Shown: one piece after another, positions 1-6,992 of the stretch
Position numbering within the stretch: position 1 is the first letter of the stretch
Layout of the letters: every line of letters begins with the position of its first letter
NCBI GenBank assembly: GCA_009779655.1
Contig: WRDV01000002.1
Coordinates: 1 to 27,345, forward strand
DNA: 27,345 nucleotides
Source: Dehalococcoidia bacterium
Lineage (GTDB): Bacteria; Chloroflexota; Dehalococcoidia; Dehalococcoidales; UBA1222
Reading direction: 5' to 3'
Made by a program: the position numbers and the translations under genes
The notes under the pieces: generated by a model
Databases searched by the model: none
What the model was told of the DNA's origin: nothing
Seen by the model: the letters and a program-made list of their open reading frames with translations, nothing else

Positions 1-16
1 ATCAGAAAGAAATAGT

Positions 17-1720
17 ATGAGAAAAACGGATTTAATCCTGCTTCACGCGCCGCATGTTTATGACTACCGGAGCATTCCGCAGCTTTACGGTCCCGTCAGT
101 GACCTTGTGCTGTCTACGCCGGTGTATGAAATGTATCCCATCGGCTTCTCCAGCATGGCGGAATACCTTGAACGCGCGGGATATCATGTGCGGCTTGTGA
201 ATATCGCGCTACGCATGATAAAACAACCCGGATTCAATGCTGAAGCCTTCATACAAAAAATAAAAGCTCCGGTATTCGGTATAGATTTGCATTGGATGGT
301 GCACGCACACGGCTCCATTGAACTGGCAAAACTAGTGAAAAAAATACACCCTCAGTCAAAAGTTATTCTCGGTGGATTCTCAGCTTCTTACTATTATCAA
401 GAATTGATTGCTTATCCTGAAGTTGATTATGTAATGCGCGGCGACTCTGCTGAAGAACCTATGCGTTTGTTTATGCAAGGAATTCAAACAAAGCATATGG
501 ACAATATTCCAAATCTTGTGTGGAAAGACGAAGACGGCGCCATACATGACAACGGACTGACGTTCGTGCCAGACAACATTTCAGATGTAATGCAAAATCA
601 CTACACCGCTATAGCGCGCTCAGTGCTTCACTACTTTGACATGACAAGCACCATACCGGTCAAAGAATGGCTCAACTACCCCGTAACCGCCGTGCTTACC
701 TGCAAAGGCTGTGACCACAACTGCATATTCTGCGGCGGAGCTAATACGGCCATGCGCAAAACAGTAGGCCGTCACAAAACAGCCCTGCGAACAGCGGCTG
801 ACATGTTCAAAGATATACTCAATATCAGCCGTCTAAGCCGCGGGCCGATTTTTATTCTTGGCGACATACGCATGGGCGGAGAAGAACGCGCCTATGAGCT
901 GCTCCGGCTTATTGAGCAAAAACCAGTCAAGAACACTATTGATTTTGAGCTGTTCAGACCTCCAAGTATGCCATTTTTAGAGGCCATCTCGCGCGCAAAA
1001 CCAGGCTTCGCTATCGATATATCGCCGCACTCGCACGATATAAAAGTGCGCCGAGCCCTAGGATTACCATACAGCAATGAGGAACTTGAGGAGAGCATCG
1101 CTAATGCTCTTAAGTTAGGCGCGTCGCGTCTTGAGATCTATTTTATGATAGGCCTGCCGGAGCAGACGCCCGAGTCAGTTAGTCAGACGCTAGACTACTG
1201 CGAATACTTGTATCAAAAATTTGGCTCGGATAAGCGCATATTCCTGTTCATCGGGCCGCTATCGCCATTTCTTGACCCGGGAAGTTTGTGTTTTGAAAAC
1301 CCGGAGCGCTACGGATATAAAATCATTCATCGCACGCTTGCCGAGCACAGAGCAGCACTAACGCGCCCTAGCTGGAAAGAGACTCTCAATTACGAAACGC
1401 GCTGGATGAGCCGTCAGCAGATAGTTGATACAACCTACGCCGCCGTTGCGCGCCTGACTCGTATCAAAGAGCAATATCACCAGATTACGCCTGAGCTGGC
1501 AGCCGCTCAGATCGAACGTATCGACCAAGCAATAGACATGGAAAAGGATATTGATTCCATTGTACAATCAGGTGATGAAAGCCTCTTGCTAACGTTAAAA
1601 CCCAAACTTGATCGTATCAATGGCATGGAAGTAGTAGAGCGCCATCAGCTCAAACTGCCCATAGGCGCTGTAAAATTGCGTTATTTCAGTTCATTGTTAC
1701 AAATCTTAAAAAGGCATTAA
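17..1720 (+). CDS. B12-binding-type radical SAM protein
   Basis: This 567-residue protein looks like a radical SAM enzyme with an N-terminal cobalamin-binding-like Rossmann region. The first ~200 residues resemble the fold that precedes the radical SAM core in B12-dependent methylases and related enzymes (segment KVILGGFSAS near 115-125, then YVMRGDSAEEP). The CxxxCxxC cluster motif that binds the 4Fe-4S/SAM cluster is C232, C236, C239 (CDHNCIFC), followed by a core ending near residue 420. I recall similar proteins annotated as the 'Ta0216 family' of B12-binding/radical SAM proteins, whose substrate is not known. It lies 43 nt upstream of rimO on the same strand, so the two may be co-transcribed. 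The ATG at 17 has only a weak purine-rich stretch before it, and the true promoter lies outside the window. The substrate cannot be told from sequence. Confidence 0.85.
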   Translation: MRKTDLILLHAPHVYDYRSIPQLYGPVSDLVLSTPVYEMYPIGFSSMAEYLERAGYHVRLVNIALRMIKQPGFNAEAFIQKIKAPVFGIDLHWMVHAHGSIELAKLVKKIHPQSKVILGGFSASYYYQELIAYPEVDYVMRGDSAEEPMRLFMQGIQTKHMDNIPNLVWKDEDGAIHDNGLTFVPDNISDVMQNHYTAIARSVLHYFDMTSTIPVKEWLNYPVTAVLTCKGCDHNCIFCGGANTAMRKTVGRHKTALRTAADMFKDILNISRLSRGPIFILGDIRMGGEERAYELLRLIEQKPVKNTIDFELFRPPSMPFLEAISRAKPGFAIDISPHSHDIKVRRALGLPYSNEELEESIANALKLGASRLEIYFMIGLPEQTPESVSQTLDYCEYLYQKFGSDKRIFLFIGPLSPFLDPGSLCFENPERYGYKIIHRTLAEHRAALTRPSWKETLNYETRWMSRQQIVDTTYAAVARLTRIKEQYHQITPELAAAQIERIDQAIDMEKDIDSIVQSGDESLLLTLKPKLDRINGMEVVERHQLKLPIGAVKLRYFSSLLQILKRH

Positions 1721-1763
1721 AATACTATCAGTCGGACATTTCACGAATCATAGTATTAAGGCA

Positions 1764-3092
1764 ATGAAGCATAAAACCTTTCATATAATTTCGCTCGGAT
1801 GCGCCAAAAATACCGTTGATGCGGATTCCATGGCTACGCTCTTAAACCGCGCGGGCTACCAACTGGTAACAACGCCTAAGCAAGCGCATATTATAATCGT
1901 TAACACATGCGGTTTCATCAATACAGCCAAAGATGAATCATACAGTGCGCTGGATAAACTTGCCTCGCGCAAAAAACCGGGGCAAATACTAATAGCCGCC
2001 GGGTGCCTCACGCAACGCTACGATGGTGAAGTCAAACAGAAAATCTCCGGCGTAGATGCCGTCATCGGAACACGCAGATGGATGAGCATTGTCGAGCTTG
2101 CCGACAGCTTATGTGCAGATAAAACGCCTGTGTCTGACGTCATAATAAGTGAACCTGCCGCCTTAGACGAGCGCGGCGCGCAACGTTTTTCAATACAGGG
2201 TGCCAGCGCTTACCTCAAAATCGCCGACGGGTGCTCGCGAGCGTGCGCCTTCTGCGCAATCCCCATAATAAAAGGGCCCTCTGTAAGCCGACCGATGGAA
2301 TCTATTATAGCCGAAGCCAAGCAACTCCGGGAGCTAGGAATTCGCGAGATTGTTCTCATCGCCCAAAACAGCACCGACTATGGGCATGATCTTGGCATGC
2401 GTAATGGGCTAGCGCATCTGCTTACCGAGATGACTAAGGTTATTCCTGATGTCGACTGGCTGCGCATAATGTACGCTTATCCGGGTTTTGTCACTGACGA
2501 GCTGATTCAGGTAATGGCTACAAATAAACAAATCGTGCCTTATCTGGACATGCCGTTACAGCACGCACACCCTGATGTACTGCGTCGCATGCATCGCCCC
2601 GCAAATATTGACTGGGTATATCAAACACTGGATAAAATGCGTAAGTCTATGCCTAATCTGGCATTGCGCAGCACTTTCATCATTGGATATCCCAACGAAA
2701 GCGAAGATGAGTTCAAGACACTGCTCGATTTTATTGATGAAATACGTTTCGACAAGCTCGGCGCTTTCAAATTCTCTTTTGAGGCAGGCACGCCAAGCGA
2801 AGCACTCGGAGATACCGTCAGCGCGGAAATAAAAGAAGAACGACTGAAACGCCTAATGGAAGCACAGCAAAAGATTTCTTTTGCGCGCAACAAGACATTC
2901 ATCGGAAAGCAGCTAGACGTTCTAGTTGAAGGCGCAGGCGACGGCATTTCAGTAGGACGCAGTTACCGCGACGCTCCGGAAGTTGACGGGCTGGTACTGA
3001 TAAAAAGCATTGTCCCTGTAGGCGATATTATTCCTGTGCGCATCACCGAAGCCATGGCCTATGACATGAGCGGAGTAGCAGACAAACGCTAA
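1764..3092 (+). CDS. rimO: Ribosomal protein S12 methylthiotransferase RimO
   Basis: RimO adds a methylthio group to a conserved aspartate of ribosomal protein S12, using two 4Fe-4S clusters and SAM. The 442-residue length is normal. The N-terminal domain carries the three auxiliary-cluster cysteines C13 (SLGCAKN), C49 (NTCGFI) and C81 (AAGCLTQ). The radical SAM motif is C157, C161, C164 (CSRACAFC). The last ~65 residues form the TRAM-type domain (LDVLVEGAGDG onward). The SLGCAKN start and the overall motif spacing favour RimO over the tRNA-modifying relative MiaB. It follows the other radical SAM gene by 43 nt on the same strand. Start ATG at 1764 is preceded by a modest AAGG. Confidence 0.95.
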   Translation: MKHKTFHIISLGCAKNTVDADSMATLLNRAGYQLVTTPKQAHIIIVNTCGFINTAKDESYSALDKLASRKKPGQILIAAGCLTQRYDGEVKQKISGVDAVIGTRRWMSIVELADSLCADKTPVSDVIISEPAALDERGAQRFSIQGASAYLKIADGCSRACAFCAIPIIKGPSVSRPMESIIAEAKQLRELGIREIVLIAQNSTDYGHDLGMRNGLAHLLTEMTKVIPDVDWLRIMYAYPGFVTDELIQVMATNKQIVPYLDMPLQHAHPDVLRRMHRPANIDWVYQTLDKMRKSMPNLALRSTFIIGYPNESEDEFKTLLDFIDEIRFDKLGAFKFSFEAGTPSEALGDTVSAEIKEERLKRLMEAQQKISFARNKTFIGKQLDVLVEGAGDGISVGRSYRDAPEVDGLVLIKSIVPVGDIIPVRITEAMAYDMSGVADKR

Positions 3093-3136
3093 ATATACTT
3101 CCCGCGACCTTACGACCGGGAGATTCACTGCTTCAT

Positions 3137-3153
3137 AACAACTTAAAGTTGTT
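3137..3153. repeat. 17-nt palindromic hairpin near IS200 remnant
   Basis: AACAACTT-A-AAGTTGTT is a perfect 8-bp inverted repeat with one central base. IS200/IS605 elements carry subterminal hairpins rather than terminal inverted repeats, and this one lies just past the 3' end of the TnpA remnant, so it may be the relic of such an end. No T-tract follows it on either strand, so it is a poor intrinsic terminator. Confidence 0.4.
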
Positions 3154-3174
3154 CTGCTCTGAGTCGGCTTTGCC

Positions 3175-3336
3175 TTAATTCGTGATATATGCCTCTATGG
3201 TATTTCGGTCAATGCCAACTGTGCTTACAAGATATCTTTCAGACCATATACTGTCAGCGCCCCGGTAAACTTGTTTTATTAATGAAGTTATCAATTTGAT
3301 GTTGGCAGCTTTGGGCAACTCAAAGCGAAGCTTGAA
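3175..3336 (-). pseudogene. IS200/IS605-type TnpA transposase, C-terminal remnant
   Basis: Read on the minus strand, this stretch is open for 53 codons between an in-frame TAA (3337-3339) and a TAA at 3175-3177. The peptide contains the motif run SIWSERYLVSTVGIDRNTIE followed by AYITN. This closely resembles the C-terminal part of Y1 (HUH) transposases of IS200/IS605 elements, where a W-S-x-x-Y-F-V-S-T-V-G block precedes the helix with the catalytic tyrosine region. The HUH half is absent, because the Fic gene begins 11 nt away. It is a truncated, non-functional scrap. The identification rests on motif memory only. Confidence 0.6.
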
Positions 3337-3347
3337 TTACCAGTTTG

Positions 3348-4394
3348 CTACGACCGCCTGATATATTTTGTGTTCTTACCCGTACCTACCTTGTCCGCCG
3401 CTCCATTCCTGACCATCGCCGCGAGGGCCGCTTCCACGGTTGTGGGGCTGACGTCGGGTAGGACGTAGCATATCTCCTGCTTTGAGATCGGCAGGAGGCT
3501 ATTCAGCACTGTCGCTTCCACACGCTCCCTCTTGTTCACCTTCTTGGCGTGTACCACGGCGAACCGCTTGTCAAGCTCTTTGTAGCAGTACAGCAGGGCG
3601 GCTACGAAGTTCTCGATAAACGGATAGTAGCTGTTCGTGTTCTCATGCCAGCCGTCTGAGGAAAGGCGCAGAGCTTCGTAGTAATCCCGCTTGCCATTGT
3701 TGATCTGTTCTTCGAACGAGATATACTTTCCCGCGTCAAAATCGTTCTTGTATAGCAATAACAGGGAGAGCAGGCGACTCATCCTTCCGTTGCCGTCCGC
3801 GAATGGATGGATGCAGAGGAAGTCGAGGACAAAACACGGGATCAACAAAAGCTGATTCACGCTATAGTTGCTTCTCGCGTCCATGAAAGCGATGACAAGC
3901 TGCTCCATCGCGGCAGGGGTTTCGTTTGCTGTGGTCGGAGCGAACCGAACCTTCCGATGGCCGATCGCGTCCACTTCCATAATGACGTTGTCGCTCTGCT
4001 TGTACGCGCCGCCGCTCACGGGAGCATAAGACAGCATCATTTCATGTAGCCGTAGGATATCGCGCTCGCGGATGTCAAGGCTGTCATGGTTTTCGTGTAT
4101 CAAGTTGAGCGCATCACGATACCCGGCGATCTCCATCTCGTTATGATTGAGCGGCGCGCTGTTTTGGTTGACGATCTCATGGACGCGCTGGTCTGTAGTA
4201 ATGATCCCTTCGATAGCGTTCGATCCCTTGACAGACTGTACCTTCGCTATGCTTTCAAACCGAGTGAACGCGTCGGGGTAATTCATCTTCATTAGACTTT
4301 CCCGCGCGCGCAATTCCGCGATGGCGCTCATCACGTTCACAAGGCCGGCGGGGAGCATTCCTTTTTCTAAAAACGAATAGTCAAATCTTTTCAT
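3348..4394 (-). CDS. Class II Fic domain protein (putative AMP transferase)
   Basis: Fic proteins transfer AMP (or another nucleotide phosphate) to hydroxyl side chains of target proteins. The catalytic signature is complete, HPFADGNGRMSR at residues 196-207, with catalytic H196, the phosphate-binding GNGR and R207. A self-inhibitory motif of the S-x-x-x-E-G type sits at 58-63 (SNAIEG), before the Fic core. That makes it a class II protein whose inhibitory glutamate (E62) is in the same chain, so no separate antitoxin is needed. The last ~65 residues look like a winged helix, suggesting DNA binding and possible self-control. The 348-residue length suits this class. A strong GGGAGG lies 7 nt before the ATG. 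It sits among transposase scraps beside a tRNA gene and is probably an acquired accessory gene. The target is unknown. Confidence 0.93.
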   Translation of the reverse strand: MKRFDYSFLEKGMLPAGLVNVMSAIAELRARESLMKMNYPDAFTRFESIAKVQSVKGSNAIEGIITTDQRVHEIVNQNSAPLNHNEMEIAGYRDALNLIHENHDSLDIRERDILRLHEMMLSYAPVSGGAYKQSDNVIMEVDAIGHRKVRFAPTTANETPAAMEQLVIAFMDARSNYSVNQLLLIPCFVLDFLCIHPFADGNGRMSRLLSLLLLYKNDFDAGKYISFEEQINNGKRDYYEALRLSSDGWHENTNSYYPFIENFVAALLYCYKELDKRFAVVHAKKVNKRERVEATVLNSLLPISKQEICYVLPDVSPTTVEAALAAMVRNGAADKVGTGKNTKYIRRS

Positions 4395-4432
4395 ATCTGA
4401 CCTCCCATTTAATACTGCACATATTATTAGTT

Positions 4433-4461
4433 ATTATATGCAGAATATCAATGCTATGCAA
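4433..4461 (-). promoter_or_regulatory. Promoter of the fic gene
   Basis: On the minus strand, TTGCAT (4456-4461) and a perfect TATAAT (4433-4438) are separated by 17 nt. The -10 lies about 38 nt upstream of the fic ATG. The -35 keeps only the TTG. Both elements overlap copies of the TATGCA box described separately. Confidence 0.55.
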
Positions 4462-4500
4462 AGTTATTATGCATAATGTTTATACTGTTATATGCAGAAT
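4434..4500. promoter_or_regulatory. Cluster of TATGCA boxes, candidate fic operator
   Basis: TATGCA occurs four times within 60 bp, at 4437-4442, 4455-4460, 4468-4473 and 4491-4496. Two copies sit in an identical 13-mer, TTATATGCAGAAT (4434-4446 and 4488-4500). A third is in a perfect 12-nt palindrome, ATTATGCATAAT (4466-4477). One box overlaps the fic -10 and another the -35, which is the arrangement expected for repressor sites. The Fic protein's own winged-helix tail is the obvious candidate binder, but this is inference. Confidence 0.5.
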
Positions 4501-4589
4501 CCTTAATGATTTTTGCCTTTGCTAATAAAATATACGATTAAAGTAGGGCAAAATCAATTACAAAAAATTCGATTACGGCTTAAAAGGAT

Positions 4590-4701
4590 GGGATTGATGC
4601 GAAAGCATTGTTGGCAGATCGCGGTTATGACGTAAACAAGTTGATTGAGTTGGCAAAGTCAACAGGAATTGAAGTAGTAATCCCACCGAAGAGAAACCTT
4701 A
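4590..4701 (+). pseudogene. IS5-family transposase fragment
   Basis: The reading frame GIDAKALLADRGYDVN, continuing to GIEVVIPPKRNLK, matches the conserved block of IS5-type DDE transposases around the second catalytic aspartate (LLADRGYD) and the PP-K/R-N segment that follows it. Only about 37 codons survive. The N-terminal part is missing and the frame is interrupted upstream by a stop. On the right it runs directly into an IS630-like fragment at about 4702. It is non-functional. Confidence 0.75.
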
Positions 4702-4854
4702 AAGGGGTATTCGCCGGTTGGGCAGACGCCAGTGCTAAAAGTGGAAGCGAAGAGAATGAAAATCAACATGCTATCAGTCACTTCCAGCCGGGGAAAACTG
4801 CGCTTCATGCTATACAAAGACAGTATGAATGGGAATAAGCTGATAGGGATTTAG
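4702..4854 (+). pseudogene. IS630-family transposase fragment
   Basis: In the frame starting at 4702 the translation begins KGYSPVGQTPVLKVEAKRM and continues NMLSVTSSRGKLRFMLYKDS, then MNGNKLIGI and a stop at 4852-4854. This resembles the central part of IS630-type DDE transposases, where a GQTPV block is followed by an 'SRGKLRFM' strand region. Neither end of the gene is present. The longest open frame across this region (from the TTG at 4608 to 4838) reads the IS5 scrap in frame and this one out of frame, so it is a chance chimera and not a gene. A possible extra trace of the family (AQLNPGK, compare YSPQLNPDE) lies near 4890. Confidence 0.7.
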
Positions 4855-5112
4855 AGCACAGCATACGCTCTCATACGAAATCAGCTCAGCTTAATCCGGG
4901 CAAAATAATTTCTTTTTCAAAACTCCGACTACTTCTTATGCAGCTTAGCGCAATGTTTATTCGGCGGATCAATATATCTGCGGCAACACTCTTCATTTTG
5001 TCAGTTCCCACACTCACAAGCTGTTCTAGAAATCATATAACGGGAGTAACCGGCGAGGCTCTTCAGGTACAATACAGAACGTTCGAATACTGTGCGCGGA
5101 CATCAGAGAAAT
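4855..5112. other. Non-coding stretch between IS remnants and tRNA-fMet
   Basis: No convincing gene is visible. One open frame crosses it (4938-5156) and begins like a lipoprotein signal (FILSVPTLTSCS), but it runs into the antisense of the tRNA, has no ribosome binding site, and looks accidental. The interval is most likely degraded mobile DNA. Confidence 0.5.
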
Positions 5113-5187
5113 TGGTAGCGGGGGTTGGATTCGAACCAACGGCCTTCGGGTTATGAGCCCGACGAGCTGCCACTGCTCCACCCCGCG
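5113..5187 (-). tRNA. Initiator tRNA-fMet (CAU)
   Basis: The minus strand folds into a complete 75-nt cloverleaf with encoded CCA: acceptor CGCGGGG/CCCCGCT, D arm GAGC/GCTC, anticodon arm TCGGG-CTCATAA-CCCGA, variable AGGCC, T arm GTTGG-TTCGAAT-CCAAC, then ACCA. Three features mark it as the initiator: an unpaired first acceptor position (C1 opposite U72), three consecutive G-C pairs at the base of the anticodon stem, and A11-U24 in the D stem. The E. coli initiator has A72, so the C1/U72 combination is slightly different but still a mismatch. A near-consensus promoter lies just upstream. Confidence 0.95.
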
Positions 5188-5201
5188 TTAACAACCCAGT
5201 A

Positions 5202-5230
5202 AGTATAATCTTCATTAGGAAAGCTGTCAA
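5202..5230 (-). promoter_or_regulatory. Promoter of tRNA-fMet
   Basis: On the minus strand a perfect TTGACA (5225-5230) and TATACT (5202-5207) are separated by 17 nt. The -10 ends 14 nt before the tRNA 5' end, so transcription would begin only a few bases upstream of the mature tRNA. This is the best sigma-70-type promoter in the window. Confidence 0.85.
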
Positions 5231-5269
5231 ACAAAACTACTATTACGGAACCATTTCCAAAACAATACG

Positions 5270-6619
5270 CTATGATTGACGCTTGCCAAATTTGCTGTAG
5301 CGCTCAGGCCACCAACTTTTAAGGCGCAGCAATACCTGTCTCTCAAATCCTTGTTCGCTCGGCTCATAGAACTGCCGCTCTTTAAGGCTGTCAGGCAAAT
5401 TCTGCTGGCGCACAAAATGCCCCTCAAACTCATGGGCATATTTATAACCCTTGCCATAATCCAGTTGCTTCATCAGCTTGGTGGGAGCGTTACGCAGATG
5501 CAGAGGAACCGGCGCGTTGTGCCCTTGGGTTACCTCCCGCTTGACCCTGGAATAGGCCGCATACAGCGAGTTGCTCTTGGGAGCTGTAGACAAATACACT
5601 GCTGCCTGTGCCAGCGCTAGATTACCCTCCGGCATGCCAATAAAATGCACCGCCTGTTGCGCCGCCATACACACAACCAGCGCCTGCGGATCAGCCATAC
5701 CAACATCCTCAGAAGCAAAACGCACCAGACGCCGCGCAATGTATAAAGGATCTTCCCCGGCTTCTACCATACGCGCTAGCCAATAAAGCGCCGCGTCCGG
5801 GTCTGAGCCGCGCATGGTTTTATGTAATGCTGAGATGATATCGTAATGCTGCTCCCCATTTTTATCGTAAAGAATAGCGCGGTGCTGTACGGCATCTTCT
5901 ACAACGGGCAAAGTCACAAAACGCTTACCGTCTTCATCAGGCAAAGTGGTCATAGCGGCCACTTCCAGTGCATTGAGCGCAGTACGCGCATCCGAATTAG
6001 CCATGGCAACCAAATAATCTAGAGCCATCTCATTAACTTCGACATTGAAAGCGCCCAGCCCGCATTCCCTATCTGTTATAGCGCGCTTGAGAATAGCGCT
6101 GATTTCCTGAGCCGAGAGAGGTTTTAGGACAAATACCTGCGAGCGCGATAAAAGCGGCGAAATTACCTCAAAGGATGGGTTTTCTGTCGTGGCGCCGATG
6201 AGTGTTATTGTGCCGTCCTCTACATATGGCAATATGGCGTCTTGCTGCGCTTTATTAAAACGATGAATTTCATCAATAAAGAGCAGTGTTTTCTGCCTAG
6301 ATAGCTTGCGCCGTTCGCGCGCTTCATCTATCACCCTGCGCAAATCAGACACGCCGGCGCTGACAGCTGAAACCGCGCTGAAATGCGAATTAATTGCCCG
6401 CGCCATAATGTTAGCCAGAGTTGTCTTGCCGGAGCCAGGCGGACCCCATAGAACCATTGACGGCAGATTGCCTGAGTCAATAGCGTTCCGCAGCACATGT
6501 CCTACTCCGATGACATGCTCCTGCCCCACAAAATCGGATAATGTTGTCGGCCTCATGCGTGCCGCAAGCGGCGCTTCTTTGAGCTTATCTTTCTCTAGCT
6601 GAAAATCGAAAAGGTCCAT
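5270..6619 (-). CDS. rarA: Replication-associated recombination protein A (AAA+ ATPase)
   Basis: RarA/MgsA is a homotetrameric AAA+ ATPase related to clamp-loader subunits that acts at stalled replication forks. Visible motifs are the N-terminal region PLAARMRPTTLSDFVGQEHV, Walker A GPPGSGKTT near residue 59-67, Walker B LLFIDEIHRFNKAQQDA, and sensor 1 GATTENP. The family's C-terminal oligomerisation domain ends with the typical FEGHFVRQQNLPD and FYEPSEQG segments. A GTG two codons further upstream (6623-6625) is also open. I prefer the ATG at 6617-6619, because the GTG lies inside the likely Shine-Dalgarno (AGGTGG, 5 nt before this ATG). The product is then 449 residues, a normal length. It follows the small gene at 6661-6948 by 41 nt on the same strand. 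Confidence 0.95.
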   Translation of the reverse strand: MDLFDFQLEKDKLKEAPLAARMRPTTLSDFVGQEHVIGVGHVLRNAIDSGNLPSMVLWGPPGSGKTTLANIMARAINSHFSAVSAVSAGVSDLRRVIDEARERRKLSRQKTLLFIDEIHRFNKAQQDAILPYVEDGTITLIGATTENPSFEVISPLLSRSQVFVLKPLSAQEISAILKRAITDRECGLGAFNVEVNEMALDYLVAMANSDARTALNALEVAAMTTLPDEDGKRFVTLPVVEDAVQHRAILYDKNGEQHYDIISALHKTMRGSDPDAALYWLARMVEAGEDPLYIARRLVRFASEDVGMADPQALVVCMAAQQAVHFIGMPEGNLALAQAAVYLSTAPKSNSLYAAYSRVKREVTQGHNAPVPLHLRNAPTKLMKQLDYGKGYKYAHEFEGHFVRQQNLPDSLKERQFYEPSEQGFERQVLLRLKSWWPERYSKFGKRQS

Positions 6620-6660
6620 ATCCACCTACCGGGTTCATGCATTAAGCATCTCTTAGCGCT

Positions 6661-6948
6661 CTAACTAGGCATCCATATTTGCCGGGCGTCCACTATTTCC
6701 ATACCTCCAGGCAATTCCAGCTCCACCGAAGATTTGGTAAAAAAAGCCAGCCCTTTATAACTAGTAATATAACGAAACCCACGGTTTAGAAAACCGCCTT
6801 GAGCAATCACAACCAAACCGTCGCGATTCTTGCCAAGTATTTTCAGAAACTCATCAGGCTCAAGACGAATAAGAACCCCCGATGCTTTGACCGCCTGCAC
6901 TAAGGCTGCATGCGCGGCAGCCGCCGCACCGCCCCCGCCATAAGACAT
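6661..6948 (-). CDS. Small Gly/Ala-rich protein of unknown function
   Basis: This is a 95-residue protein beginning MSYGGGGAAAAAHAALVQAV. I have a general memory of similar short proteins in Dehalococcoidia but no function for them. After the flexible glycine/alanine start come an amphipathic segment, an acidic RLEPDEFLKIL block, and a beta-rich stretch with VVIAQGGF and YITSYKGLAFFTKS. No signal peptide, membrane segment or catalytic motif is visible. An ATG 12 nt upstream (6958-6960) is in frame, but the GGAGG between the two ATGs fits as the ribosome binding site of the inner one, so I start there. It lies between the MEMO-AMMECR1 gene (44 nt upstream) and rarA on the same strand, consistent with a three-gene operon. 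Confidence 0.8.
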   Translation of the reverse strand: MSYGGGGAAAAAHAALVQAVKASGVLIRLEPDEFLKILGKNRDGLVVIAQGGFLNRGFRYITSYKGLAFFTKSSVELELPGGMEIVDARQIWMPS

Positions 6949-6992
6949 ATTGTCCTCCATTTAAATTATTTTCCGCCTCGCGAGCGATGGCA

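Noticed and set aside
3099..3122. Weak hairpin TTCCCG...CGGGAG after rimO as a terminator
   Set aside because: Only six base pairs with a 12-nt loop, including one G-U, and no T-tract.
4608..4838. A 76-codon open frame that looks like a small transposase-like gene
   Set aside because: It is a read-through of two dead transposase scraps in different frames, with a TTG start and no ribosome binding site.
4938..5156. Possible small lipoprotein gene
   Set aside because: Its last 13 residues are the antisense of tRNA-fMet (the familiar GVGFEPTAFG shadow), and it has no ribosome binding site.
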